From: Microvirga splendida | Lineage (GTDB): Bacteria; Pseudomonadota; Alphaproteobacteria; Rhizobiales; Beijerinckiaceae | DNA: 64,000 nucleotides | NCBI RefSeq assembly: GCF_016427565.1 | Contig: NZ_JAELXT010000017.1 | Location: forward strand, 1-64,000 | Direction: 5' to 3' | Shown here: one piece after another, positions 35,941 through 49,742 of the stretch | Numbering within the stretch: the stretch's first letter is position 1 | How the letters are laid out: the number at the start of each line of letters is the position of its first letter | Position numbers and translations under genes: made by a program | Notes under the pieces: model-generated | Told to the model about the DNA's origin: nothing | What the model saw: only the letters and a program-made list of their open reading frames with translations | Database searches by the model: none

Positions 35941-36165
35941 TCAGGGCGCGCCCTTGAGCGCAAGCCTCGCCAGCTCGGTTGCAGCTCTGCGGACTTCGTC
36001 GTCAGCGTAATCGCTCGCGCTTGTCCGGGCGGGCGAGGTAGTTGGCTCTGCGACTTGGTCCCCATTGATGGGGAAAGTGTAGGATCGGCCATCGGGCGTG
36101 AAGGTCACGATGATGGTTCCGTCAACTCGCTCAAGGCGAAAGTCGTCCGTCCTGGGAGACTGCAC
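35941..36165 (-). CDS. Small hypothetical protein
   Basis: A 74-residue protein from a GTG at 36165, well placed behind AGGAGG. The sequence includes DDFRLERVDGTIIVTFTPDG, RSYTFPINGDQV and a helical end (DDEVRRAATELARLALKGAP). I do not recognise a family. It sits between the HMA chaperone (21 bases downstream) and manganese catalase, so it may be in the same transcript. Confidence 0.5.
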   Translation of the reverse strand: MQSPRTDDFRLERVDGTIIVTFTPDGRSYTFPINGDQVAEPTTSPARTSASDYADDEVRRAATELARLALKGAP

Positions 36166-36241
36166 GTCCTCTCCTCCTGTTGCCGCACAATGGGGGTGGG
36201 CGGCGGCCTGGTAGCCGAAGCCGCCGCCCTCGGATGTAGTC

Positions 36242-37123
36242 TTACTCAGCCGCCGCCGGGGGCACTGGTGCTGGCGGCGTGCCGTAAGTGCGCGGATCGA
36301 CCGGGTTGAGCAGGCCTTCGTCCTCCGTGAAGGCAGGAGGACGGTCGACATAGGTGAAGGTGCCCTTGCCGTCCGGCGCCGGCCCTTGAGCCCAGCGGCC
36401 CTGCTCGCTCTCCGTGCCTTCCGAATGGTTGAGGAACTGGTAGGCGACCTCGCTCTTCTCCAGGTTCTGCGGGAAGTTCGACGGGCACGGCGTCATCTCA
36501 AGGCCATCCTCCTCCAGTTCCTTGATCGCTGCGAGCCACTGGTTCTGGTGCATGGTGTCGCGCGCAAGGAGATAGGACAGCATGTCCCGCACTCCGGTAT
36601 CGTTCGTCATGTTGTAGAGACGGGCCACCTGGAGACGCCCCTGACTCTCGGCAGTCACGTTGAAACGGAAGTCGGCGAGCAGATTGCCGCTCGCAATGGT
36701 GTAGGCCGATGTCCACGGATTGCCGATACTGTCTGACGGCCGAGAGCCAAGCCCGGCCACGATGTAGTGCTGAGGGTTCATGCCGGCCACGATGGCATCC
36801 TCGACCCGGGCTCCGCCCATCACAGCTCCGATCACGGAATTCCTGGCCATGTCCTCCTGCTGCTCCACCGGCGAGGTTTCGAGCAGGCGGGCGATCATGG
36901 TGGCGAGCATCTCGACATGGCCGATCTCCTCGGTGCCGATGTCCATGATCATGTCCTTGTACTTCTCCGGCCCACGGCAATTCCACCCCTGGAAAAGGTA
37001 CGTCATCATGACGCTCATCTCGCCCCACTGCCCGCCGAGCACCTCTTGGAGCTGCTTGGCGAAAATCGGATCGGGCCTCTCGGGCTTGGCATGGTAGGCC
37101 ATCTGCTTCTGGCGGAAGAACAT
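36242..37123 (-). CDS. Manganese (non-heme) catalase
   Basis: A 293-residue protein from the ATG at 37123, behind AGGAG. It shows the ferritin-like catalase features: LLETSP helix region, YLFQGWNCRG, the metal ligands in DIGTEEIGHVEMLATMIA, and later FRFNVTAESQGRLQVARLY and LARDTMHQNQWLAAI. The C-terminal lid is Pro-rich (PPAPVPPAAAE). It breaks down hydrogen peroxide in the cytoplasm, relieving stress from copper redox cycling. Confidence 0.9.
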   Translation of the reverse strand: MFFRQKQMAYHAKPERPDPIFAKQLQEVLGGQWGEMSVMMTYLFQGWNCRGPEKYKDMIMDIGTEEIGHVEMLATMIARLLETSPVEQQEDMARNSVIGAVMGGARVEDAIVAGMNPQHYIVAGLGSRPSDSIGNPWTSAYTIASGNLLADFRFNVTAESQGRLQVARLYNMTNDTGVRDMLSYLLARDTMHQNQWLAAIKELEEDGLEMTPCPSNFPQNLEKSEVAYQFLNHSEGTESEQGRWAQGPAPDGKGTFTYVDRPPAFTEDEGLLNPVDPRTYGTPPAPVPPAAAE

Positions 37124-37216
37124 CGGCTGCTCCTGAGTTTGCGGCGTATCGTCGTGCTTGCGCAACTGCGGGTGGACCAGCCTCAAGCCAGCCCACCCGC
37201 AGCTTCTGCGTGGGGA

Positions 37217-37621
37217 TTAGTGGGCGATGCTTTGAAGGGCCTCCTGGCAGGCCTGCTCGCAACGGCGGCAGGACTCGGCGCAGATGCGGCAATGTTCATG
37301 GTGGCCAGCGTGTCGCTCGCACTCCTCAGCGCACAGGCGGCAGGCTGTCGCGCAAGCCTCCAGCATGCGGCGGATGACCTCCTCGTTCGAACCCGTTCGG
37401 CGGGTCGCCACGGATCCGGTGGCGGCGCACACGTCGGCACAATCGAGGTTCAGCCGGATGCACTGGGTGAGTTGAGCCACCATGTCCTCGCCCAGGCATG
37501 CATCAGCACAGGAGGTGCAAATCTGTGCACAGGAATAACACTCCTCGATGCAGCGGATGAGAACATCGTTGGTGTTCCCTTTCACATGCGGGTGTGTGCT
37601 GATCATCTGTTGAGCATGCAT
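37217..37621 (-). CDS. Four-helix-bundle Cys-rich copper storage protein (DUF326/Csp-like)
   Basis: A 134-residue protein from the ATG at 37621, behind AAGGAG. It has about 18 cysteines with CxxxC-like helix spacing (RCIEECYSCAQICTSC, ACATACRLCAEECERH, CRICAESCRRCEQAC) and a His-rich loop. It resembles Csp proteins that store Cu(I). The frame stays open to an ATG at 37822 that also has AGGAG; that longer form adds an N-terminal membrane segment (LLGALAGALAGAAAVAIWG). The divergent csoR and its operator lie upstream, so control by Cu(I) is likely. Confidence 0.85.
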   Translation of the reverse strand: MHAQQMISTHPHVKGNTNDVLIRCIEECYSCAQICTSCADACLGEDMVAQLTQCIRLNLDCADVCAATGSVATRRTGSNEEVIRRMLEACATACRLCAEECERHAGHHEHCRICAESCRRCEQACQEALQSIAH

Positions 37622-37917
37622 GGTCAGTCTCCTTGGGTTGAGAGGTTTCCGCTCACGGTTGAGGGGCTGCCGGGACCCGTAGGCTAGCTGTTTGCGGCTG
37701 CCCCAAATGGCCACCGCAGCGGCTCCGGCGAGCGCACCGGCAAGAGCTCCGAGGAGCACCCTCGTCGAAAGGCCACTGCGCATCGGCAGGAGGGACGTTG
37801 AACGGTGCCAGGTCGTGTTCATCGCTGCGCTCCTGGGGACTGCTCCCCTGAAGTTCGGTGGGACTGGCTTTACTAGGTGTTCGGTGGCACCGAATGCGAT
37901 GCAACCTCCTAGCCAAC

Positions 37918-37934
37918 ATACGGGTGGGGGGTAT
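37918..37934. promoter_or_regulatory. CsoR-type operator
   Basis: ATACGGGTGGGGGGTAT has the ATAC/GTAT ends and G-tract centre of known CsoR sites. It lies between the Csp gene and csoR, 54 bases before csoR, so it probably controls csoR and perhaps the Csp gene. Confidence 0.65.
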
Positions 37935-37987
37935 AGTTCCAACCTAATCGACCTCTCGGGCGTTAACGGCTAAAGAGGTGGCAGCGA

Positions 37988-38299
37988 ATGTCAGGTTCGG
38001 AAGAATGGCACGGAGGCATAGCTGTCGATCATATGCGGCAGATCCCTCGTCTGCGCCGCATTGAGGGCCAGGTGCGAGGTCTTCAGCAGATGATCCAGGA
38101 CGGGCGCTACTGTGGCGACGTGGTGGACCAGATCAATGCGGCCGTTGCCGCACTGCGGCGGGTACAGGTCAACATGCTGCAGGATCATATCCAGGCTTGT
38201 GTCGAGGCGAGCATGTCCGGCGGGATCACGGAAGGCGAACGCCAGCGCCTTGCCAATGAGATTGCTCGGCTGATGGCAAGCCTAGGGCGCGACCGCTGA
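37988..38299 (+). CDS. csoR: Cu(I)-sensing repressor CsoR
   Basis: A 103-residue all-helical protein of the CsoR/RcnR family. The Cu(I) ligands are all there: Cys42 (GRYCGDV), His67 and Cys71 (LQDHIQACV). The 25 and 4 residue spacing is the same as in Mycobacterium CsoR. DNA release on Cu(I) binding is the known mechanism. A CsoR-type site lies directly upstream, and the divergent Csp gene is a likely target. Confidence 0.9.
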   Translation: MSGSEEWHGGIAVDHMRQIPRLRRIEGQVRGLQQMIQDGRYCGDVVDQINAAVAALRRVQVNMLQDHIQACVEASMSGGITEGERQRLANEIARLMASLGRDR

Positions 38300-38693
38300 G
38301 GCGGTGCACCGATGGTGGATGCCTGGCTTTCAGGCCCGACAGCTTCCAGGGCCCGCCTGGAGTCTCCTGAATGGCCGGCAGCTGACGCGGGAAACGTGCA
38401 GCGGCGGTCGTTGCGTCGGGCGATGGCGAAAGGTCCGGATCCATGTCAGCCTCCGCCATGACAGGGAGCGCGACAAGCCCGACGTGCCCCGCTGGAACCA
38501 TCGGCGCCTTGGGGACTAACGCAACATGCTGGACACGATCCCGCAGGACGTCGGCGGTCGCGGTCTTGTGCAGGAGCCGCTTTGTGCGGTGGTGGTTCTC
38601 CCCAAAGCAAGGCAGGCAGCCGAGATCCCTCTTGACCTTGCTACGATGGGAAGGTTTAGGGGAAGTGCCTGATGGTTCTCCAAGGAGACGAAA
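38300..38693. other. Intergenic stretch with copA promoter
   Basis: No gene is supported. The stretch contains the CueR-type promoter at 38632-38658 and the copA ribosome site AAGGAG. Confidence 0.5.
38632..38658 (+). promoter_or_regulatory. CueR-type promoter of copA
   Basis: -35 TTGACC (38632-38637), a dyad ACCTTGC...GGGAAGGT (38635-38655) and a TTTA after it follow the same order as the E. coli copA promoter. The long spacer marks MerR-type control. The cueR gene lies just after copA. Confidence 0.8.
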
Positions 38694-41243
<2,550 letters not shown>

Positions 41244-41256
41244 AGGGAGGAAATCC

Positions 41257-41712
41257 ATGAACATCGGTGCCGCATCCAAGGCCTCCGGCGTCTCGGCGAA
41301 GATGATCCGCTACTATGAGGGCATCGGGCTGCTCGCCAAGGCGGCCCGGCGCGAAAACAGCTATCGGGACTTCGACGAGCGCGACGTTCACGATCTCCGC
41401 TTCATCAAGCGGGCGCGGACCCTCGGGTTCTCGGTCGAGGAGATCTCCCGCCTGCTCGGGCTCTGGCGCGATGCAGGGCGCCCGAGCCGGGAGGTGAAAC
41501 AGATCACCGCTTCCCACATCGCGGGCCTGGAGGTCCGCATCGCGGAGATGCAGGGCATGGTGGCAGCCCTCAAGCACTTGGCCGCTCACTGCCATGGCGA
41601 TGATCGCCCGGAATGCCCGATCCTGGAGGATCTCGGGGGATTGGAGAGCATCCCGGCCCCGCCGCAAGGCAGCAGAAAACGGCTCGGCAGCTCGCGTGAG
41701 ACGGCTCTCTAA
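41257..41712 (+). CDS. cueR: Copper-responsive MerR-family activator CueR
   Basis: A 151-residue MerR-type regulator from the ATG at 41257. The winged helix reads AASKASGVSAKMIRYYEGIG, followed by the dimer helix and metal loop. Cys112 and Cys120 in HCHGDDRPEC hold the same positions as the Cu(I) ligands of E. coli CueR. It would bind the three CueR-type sites in this window and activate them when Cu(I) rises. Confidence 0.92.
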   Translation: MNIGAASKASGVSAKMIRYYEGIGLLAKAARRENSYRDFDERDVHDLRFIKRARTLGFSVEEISRLLGLWRDAGRPSREVKQITASHIAGLEVRIAEMQGMVAALKHLAAHCHGDDRPECPILEDLGGLESIPAPPQGSRKRLGSSRETAL

Positions 41713-42307
41713 GGGACGTTCGATCAGCGGGGCTGGTCCGTGACAGCCGCGCTGGGCCAAGTACTTGGAAGGCTCGCCGAGCCAGCAGGCTCGACAAGGC
41801 TCATGCCTTGGCAGAACCAACCCAGCCGCCGGGCCGCGGCGCCACCGTTCACAATGCATGCGTGAACCGGCGGCTCCGCAAACGCGGCCGTCAAAGCTCC
41901 GGCAGAGTGCCTGGGCAAGGCAATGTCCCGGAAGGATCGTTCGGGACCGCGGATGTCACACGGTGTGCCCACCGCCTTTCCTCGCGGTTTGGTTCGGCAG
42001 CCCCAAGCAACAGGTTGGGCGGGAAAGCCTGCCCGTGGGCGAGGAATGCGCACGGGTCTCAACGTGATCCCAAGCGCCGCGCCTCCCAGAAGAACCCAGC
42101 AGGTCCGGTAAGCGACGGGTGCCCACCAAGCGGCTGGAGCCCCGGCCTGACGCACGGGGTGGTGCTTGTCAAACATGCCGCAGGCGACAACCAACGTACC
42201 GGCAAGCACGAGCAAGGCCAAGGCCGCCGAGGCGTTCGCCGGCGAGGGCTCCGATCCCGGGAACGAGCGCGCCGACGCCGGACGTGAGTTCGGCGAGGCG
42301 CACCTGT
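41713..42307. other. Stretch without a confident gene
   Basis: A long minus-strand open frame (41724-42311) includes two hydrophobic runs (ALALLVLAGTLVVACGM, TCWVLLGGAALGITL), but it has no ribosome site and most of it is low-complexity. It could be a decayed membrane protein. Confidence 0.35.
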
Positions 42308-42544
42308 TCATTCACGGCCGCCATGGCGATGACCATGCCCGCCATGCATGAATAGGTGCATCAAGGGACAGGCCAGCAGGAGGAGGTAGGGCAGAGCGGC
42401 CAAGACATGGCCCGTGTGGGCCATGAATAGGTAAACCCCGAGGGCTGCCAGCGCGAGCGTAATGACCCAGCCCAACGGCGTGCCGACCAGGAGGGTGCGC
42501 CAAGTCTTCTGCGGCACCGGGGACGCATTTGGTGTGGTGTTCAT
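42308..42544 (-). CDS. Small DUF2933-type membrane protein
   Basis: A 78-residue protein from the ATG at 42544, behind GGAGA. Two helices (LGWVITLALAALGVYLFMA and ALPYLLLLACPLMHLFM) are followed by a His/Gly tail (HGGHGHRHGG). This matches DUF2933, small inner-membrane proteins often placed with metal pumps. The His tail may bind metal. Function is not established. Confidence 0.8.
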   Translation of the reverse strand: MNTTPNASPVPQKTWRTLLVGTPLGWVITLALAALGVYLFMAHTGHVLAALPYLLLLACPLMHLFMHGGHGHRHGGRE

Positions 42545-42706
42545 GTCGAGGTCTCCTGATCCGGACTGTCTTGGCTGTAGGGCTTTCGTGCAGAGTGTGC
42601 GCTGATCCCGCTCAAGGCGAGGATCGTGATCGGGCGTCTGTGGAGACCGGACAAGCCTGTGACTTGGCTTGCCCGGTCTGCCGCCTGTTTCCCTCATTCA
42701 CGAGGT

Positions 42707-43708
42707 CTAGCGGGCCGCAATGCCATTCGGTGCTTTTCCGGTCGGGCGGGCTGTTCCGGCGGTGAGGCTCGCGAGATCGATGGGGGACATGGTGTTCGCG
42801 TAGGTACTGGTGACGTAGGCGGTACGGCCGTCAGGAGCGATGACAACACCGTGGGCGCCTTTGCCAACGGTCACGTTTTTCACCAGCTTGCCGGTCTCCA
42901 GGGCAACCACCGACACCCGGTCGTCCGGCTTCGCCGCCGAGCCCTGGTTCGCGACGAGGGCGGTCTTGCCGTCCGGCGTGACGAAGACCTGCACCGGCCC
43001 GCGCCCGACGGAGGCCTTCTGCAGCACCTTGCCGGAGGCGACGTCGACGATGGCGACCTTGTCCTCGCCGTTGAGGGAGACCACGAGGACGCGGCCGCTC
43101 GGGTCGAACGCGACCTGGACCGGACGCTCGCCGACGGGGACATGCTCGACCTTCTCCAGGTTGCGCGAATCGACCAGCGAGACCGTGCCGCTCTTCATGT
43201 TCGCGACGGCGAGCAGGCTGCCGTCCGGTGACAGGCGCAGGCCGTGCGGGTAGTTCTGCACGGGAATGCGCTCCGCCACCTTGCGGGCGGCGATGTCGAC
43301 CACCACCACCGAGTTGGTCTTGGCGTCGGTCAGGTAGGCAAGGCGTCCCTGGGCATCCGGGACCACATGGGCGGGGTGCCCTCCCACCGGCACGACCGTC
43401 GGTGCGGCCGGTGCGCCGTCCGACACGTCCATGAGAACGAGCTGCCCGCCGCCCGGCGCGCCGTGGGCGGCATGGCCGCCGGAGCCGCCGGCCGCCATGC
43501 CTGTCGCCAGCAGAAGCCGGCCATCCCGGGTGATGTCGACGTTGTGCGGCGAGATCGGGATCGGGACCGTGACGGTCTTGGAGGTCTCCGTGTCGATGAT
43601 GGAGACGCTCTGCCCGTTCTCGTTGGCGACGAAGACCGTGTCGGCCCGGGCGCCGGTGCCGAGGCAGACCGAGAGGGCGAGTGCAACCTGAAAGTTGCGT
43701 GCAGACAT
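42707..43708 (-). CDS. Secreted YVTN/YncE-type beta-propeller protein
   Basis: A 333-residue protein from the ATG at 43708 with a signal peptide (cut near ARADT). About seven repeats of the type GxxVSIIDTET, HPAHVVPDAQGRLAYLTDAK and PHGLRLSPDGSLLAVANM form a seven-bladed propeller. One loop is His/Gly-rich (AAGGSGGHAAHGAPGGGQ). These proteins are periplasmic and often lie beside copper or cytochrome genes. The ligand is unknown. Confidence 0.8.
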   Translation of the reverse strand: MSARNFQVALALSVCLGTGARADTVFVANENGQSVSIIDTETSKTVTVPIPISPHNVDITRDGRLLLATGMAAGGSGGHAAHGAPGGGQLVLMDVSDGAPAAPTVVPVGGHPAHVVPDAQGRLAYLTDAKTNSVVVVDIAARKVAERIPVQNYPHGLRLSPDGSLLAVANMKSGTVSLVDSRNLEKVEHVPVGERPVQVAFDPSGRVLVVSLNGEDKVAIVDVASGKVLQKASVGRGPVQVFVTPDGKTALVANQGSAAKPDDRVSVVALETGKLVKNVTVGKGAHGVVIAPDGRTAYVTSTYANTMSPIDLASLTAGTARPTGKAPNGIAAR

Positions 43709-43803
43709 CGCGTTGTCCTTCTGAAGTTCGGTTGAAGCGGCCCTTGGTCTCCGCTGCGGGCTACTCCGCAGGGAACGTCCGGAAACCCAAGGATTCAGGG
43801 GTG

Positions 43804-44220
43804 TCACGCGATGGGCTTGGGCGGTCTGAGCTGTGCATCCGGATGCAGCCCGGACAGCATCAGGTCATCCCTGGGCCGGATGCAGAGCGTTCCGGCCTCC
43901 CGTTGGGCAAAGCTACCGGCATGGGAGGCAAACGGCGCCGGACCGCAGCTCGAAGAGCCGACCGGGCAGGCCGCATTGCACGGCAGGCCGCCCGTCATGT
44001 CGGCCGCATCGGCCCCCTCCAACGGTGCGCTTTCATGGTGACGATCAGCGGCAGGGCCGGTGTCGTCATGGCCCACGGGGAATGACGACAGATGCGCAGC
44101 GTGCGCCCGAAACGAGGGGTCCGGGGCGGCAGCCTGGCTGGTGGCCAGAACAATCGTGGTGGCCGCCAGCAGGAGCATGGCCGCCAGCGCAAGCCAAGAT
44201 TTGTTCCGGATCCGGTTCAT
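43804..44220 (-). CDS. Small secreted Cys/His protein
   Basis: A 138-residue protein from the ATG at 44220. A leader (SWLALAAMLLLAATTIVLA) precedes His-containing stretches, a Cys cluster (GLPCNAACPVGSSSCGPAPF) and the tail QLRPPKPIA. The plan matches the other DUF2946-like small proteins in the window (1088, 5061, 23123, 23776, 31005). It lies just after the second Cu-ATPase gene on the same strand. Confidence 0.6.
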   Translation of the reverse strand: MNRIRNKSWLALAAMLLLAATTIVLATSQAAAPDPSFRAHAAHLSSFPVGHDDTGPAADRHHESAPLEGADAADMTGGLPCNAACPVGSSSCGPAPFASHAGSFAQREAGTLCIRPRDDLMLSGLHPDAQLRPPKPIA

Positions 44221-44318
44221 GCCGAGAATCCTAGCAGGCGGAGCGCCGGGCACATTGCGCCAAGTCAAATTTCGGGGCGAGCCGGGCGGATCGTGAGCGA
44301 GCCCGCCCGGCCGGGCCA

Positions 44319-46721
<2,403 letters not shown>

Positions 46722-46764
46722 GGCGGTTCTCCGCTGATGCCTTTATGGGAACGGGAAGCTTAAG

Positions 46765-46787
46765 GCTTCCCACTGTGGGAAGGTCAA
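46765..46787 (-). promoter_or_regulatory. CueR-type operator of the second Cu-ATPase
   Basis: On the minus strand, -35 TTGACC (46787-46782) overlaps a dyad ACCTTCC...GGGAAGC ending at 46765. The layout is the same as at copA. Its upstream end overlaps the last codons of the DUF3141 gene. Confidence 0.75.
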
Positions 46788-48616
46788 GCGTCCTGGTCAG
46801 AGTGCCTGCTGGTCGGCGCCGGGGAGGAGGGCCCTCCGCCGAACCCGGTTTCAAACAGACGCTCCGCCCAAGCGTCCCGGATCCTCCGACTGGCCTCGAT
46901 CATGCGGGTCACGTCGCCAATCCAGGCCGCCTCGGCCGCCTTGAACGGGTTCTCCGGTGGGAGCGCCGCATGTTCCTGTCCCATCGCCGCGAGCATGTGG
47001 ACGCCGCGCATCCACGGGCTGAAGGCCTCGGAAAACATCGTGCGACTCACGCGCATGGGATGCAGCGCCTCAGCCATGGCCGCGGACCAAGGCGTCACAG
47101 CGGCCTCGATCCAGGGACTCACGAAGGTCCGGTAGGCCGCCTCGTTCACCTCCGAGATCTCCCGCACGCGCTCGAACGAGCGGCGCGGATATTCGAAGTC
47201 GAGATCCTCGACGCGCCGCTCCTCAAAGGTAACCTCGCGGGGGACCTGTTGTTCGGTACCTGCTGTGGAAGATCGGATCCGCATCTCGTAAAGACCTGGC
47301 TCCAGCTCCCCGACCCGGGGGAGGCTCTCCAGGATCGCGCGGTGCTCCAGGTTGGCTACCTTGGCGGAGACGAAGATCCCGAGATGCCCGATGTGCGGGT
47401 TGGTGAGATAGACGATCCTCTGCCCGGCCCGCTTCAGGTCCTCAGTGCTGGTATATACCGCTGGTATCCAGCCCAGCGCCTGGTGCGGCGGGGTGATGTT
47501 GTCCCCGTAGGAGGCAAAGATCACCAGAGGGTTCCTGATCTGCCGCAGGTCGACATGGCAGCCGTCGCAGACCTGCACGAGCCCATCCTCCAGCCGGTTG
47601 CCAACAAAGAGGTTCTCGACGATGGCGACGATCTCCTCCCGGCTCAGGAAGTAGAATCCGTTCCACCAGCGCTCGAATTCCAGGAATCGCGCGCGCTCGG
47701 TCTCGATACGGGCGAACAGGTTTGCGTATTTCTCCCAAACTGCCTCTGGCTTGAGGCTCTCGAAGTTCTGGACGAGCCAAGCGCCGTCGAACCGACCCTG
47801 GCCGAGGTCGCCCAGCAGATGCGCGAGCCAGGTGCCCCCGACGAAGGCGCCAGCGATCCGCATTGGGTTGATGCCGGCCTCACCGGCCCAGTAGGACAGG
47901 GGCGAGCCGTTCAGGATTGCTGGACCGACCAGGCCCGCGCAGTCGGCGGCCAGGATCGTGATCGCCCAACCGGCCTGGCAGTTGCCGTACAGGATGGGCG
48001 CTCGGCCCGGATGACGGTTGGCGACCTCCTCCACGAAGCGCCGGAGCGTGTGCAGGGCACTGAGCAGGGTCTGGCCCGGAACAGGTTCTGGCCCGAACGC
48101 CACGAAGTACACCGGGTGCCCGGCCCGGAGCGCCAGGCCCACCTCTGAGTCGCGCTTGAAGCCGCCGATCCCGGGCCCATGTCCAGCGCGGGGGTCGAAG
48201 ACCACAACCGGAGGCTTCTCCGTGTCGAGGCAGTCGGCCAGGCAATCCGCGCCGACCCGGGTGATACGCAGGAGCGAATAGTTTGTTGGAGGCTTGAAGT
48301 GGCCGGCGTCGAGTATGATCTCGTAGTCGAAATCGAGAAGCGGCGGCTTGCCGGCACGGTCGTGGGACAGCATGTTGTCGGCCCGCTGCCGGAGCGTATC
48401 CAGGAACAGGATTGACCGCTCACCGACGTCTTTCATGTAAATCCAGAAATCACGCTGCGCCATTTGCACGCCAACCGGCTGAAGGTTCAGTGTGGGTTCC
48501 TGCTGGTGGCTCGCTTGTTGTGTCGAGAACCGAAGGTCGCGTGACCCGGCTGTCCGTTTGTCGACGGCCTGGAGCGGGAACTCAGCAGGCGCCACCTTAA
48601 ATTTGTTCAGTGCCAT
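46784..48616 (-). CDS. DUF3141 alpha/beta-hydrolase-like protein
   Basis: A 610-residue protein from the ATG at 48616. DUF3141 proteins resemble polyhydroxyalkanoate synthases/depolymerases. The nucleophile elbow would be in ILYGNCQAGWAITIL, with Cys where a serine usually stands, and a late histidine in HIGHLGIFVSAK. Other marks are VVVFDPRAGHGPGIGGFKR and SYGDNITPPHQALGW. There is no leader. The role is unknown; PHA metabolism or 3-hydroxy acid handling is the nearest guess. Confidence 0.8.
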   Translation of the reverse strand: MALNKFKVAPAEFPLQAVDKRTAGSRDLRFSTQQASHQQEPTLNLQPVGVQMAQRDFWIYMKDVGERSILFLDTLRQRADNMLSHDRAGKPPLLDFDYEIILDAGHFKPPTNYSLLRITRVGADCLADCLDTEKPPVVVFDPRAGHGPGIGGFKRDSEVGLALRAGHPVYFVAFGPEPVPGQTLLSALHTLRRFVEEVANRHPGRAPILYGNCQAGWAITILAADCAGLVGPAILNGSPLSYWAGEAGINPMRIAGAFVGGTWLAHLLGDLGQGRFDGAWLVQNFESLKPEAVWEKYANLFARIETERARFLEFERWWNGFYFLSREEIVAIVENLFVGNRLEDGLVQVCDGCHVDLRQIRNPLVIFASYGDNITPPHQALGWIPAVYTSTEDLKRAGQRIVYLTNPHIGHLGIFVSAKVANLEHRAILESLPRVGELEPGLYEMRIRSSTAGTEQQVPREVTFEERRVEDLDFEYPRRSFERVREISEVNEAAYRTFVSPWIEAAVTPWSAAMAEALHPMRVSRTMFSEAFSPWMRGVHMLAAMGQEHAALPPENPFKAAEAAWIGDVTRMIEASRRIRDAWAERLFETGFGGGPSSPAPTSRHSDQDA

Positions 48617-49150
48617 AGCCCTCACTCTTCTTGTTCGGGATCGCAGTAGAACAGGTCGCATGCTGGGAAGCCTTGATCTGGCGCAACTAGAGACGATCTC
48701 GCAAGATCATTTGAGCTGCATTCAACCAATCTGGTCAGGGTCTTTCACCCTCACGAGGGTCCCAGCGGAGCGAAGAAGAAATGATGCGCTTGTCCGGGAG
48801 CTCACAGAGGTGGTACAGGCTGTCGGGCGAGAGCCTCGCCGTACCTCTTGCCACGGTCCGGCCGTCCCACAGCTGCCATCCTCCAGGTGTTTCAAGGACT
48901 GTCTCACCCTTGGCTTCTTCCAGATGCCTACAGTCCCTCTAGCTGCAGCAGGCGACCGGGCATCAGTCGTGTGCCATCGCCCCGGAGAGGCCTAAGGTGA
49001 TCACTGACGAAACAAGCCTGAGGATTGCACGATGTGACATGAGGGCTTCCCGGTGATTGGCTGACGCACTTGAACCGAGGCCCGGATCGGGCCTACTCCT
49101 CGCCCGATCCGGTCTGTAACTTTGCCGTTCGATATGAAAGTCGATTGAGG
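48617..49150. other. Intergenic stretch, nothing recognised
   Basis: Overlapping short frames show no plausible protein. No operator or hairpin was identified. Confidence 0.45.
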
Positions 49151-49540
49151 CTACTGAGCGACCTTTTTTCCACTCGCATCGAACTGCTTGAGATAGGCGA
49201 TCAAATCATTGACCCTCTGCTCGTCCTTCAGGCCTGCATAGATCATTTTGGTGCCTGGTACCTTGGCGCGAGGATCTTTGATGTAATTCCGGAAGGTGGC
49301 TTCATCCCAGGTCAGGCCTGAATTCTTGTTAGCAGGGGAGTAGTTGTAGCCCTCGACCGAACCCGAATGACGCCCGATAAGCCCGTTCAGCACGGGCCCC
49401 ACGGCGTTTTTTGCGCTTTCTCCGATCTGGTGGCAGGCTCTGCATTGCGCAAACACCTTCTCGCCGGCGGCAGCATCCTGAGCCTGGGCATGGCTGAGCC
49501 CGACGAGCAGCAGGGCAACGGACATAGCAATAGAGCGCAT
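49151..49540 (-). CDS. Class I cytochrome c (c2-like)
   Basis: A 129-residue protein from the ATG at 49540, behind AAGGAG. It has a signal peptide (cut after AQAQ), a heme site CRACH (residues 33-37), and an axial methionine in PGTKMIYAGL. The central GYNYSPANKNSGLTWDEATF is typical of the soluble cytochrome c2 group. It carries electrons in the periplasm. It lies at the end of the copper-oxidase block, on the same strand. Confidence 0.9.
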   Translation of the reverse strand: MRSIAMSVALLLVGLSHAQAQDAAAGEKVFAQCRACHQIGESAKNAVGPVLNGLIGRHSGSVEGYNYSPANKNSGLTWDEATFRNYIKDPRAKVPGTKMIYAGLKDEQRVNDLIAYLKQFDASGKKVAQ

Positions 49541-49742
49541 GAACTTCTCCTTCGTTGAAGAGGCGTGGCTAAATTTTGCTCTTGGCCGCCACACGCCGGA
49601 GGCCGCCGAGAGCAAGTCGGACAACAGGGCGTACGGGATCTCAATCACTGCCCACAGTCGCCTGGTGCCAATCAGTTCGCGTTTGTTATGCGGTTGTATT
49701 CCCGTTTCACCGTCTCTGCTTGCTCGTGCGGCATGCACCATC

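Noticed and set aside
41724..42311. A long minus-strand frame with two hydrophobic runs
   Set aside because: No ribosome site, no recognised family, and most of the frame is low-complexity. Described as unassigned instead.
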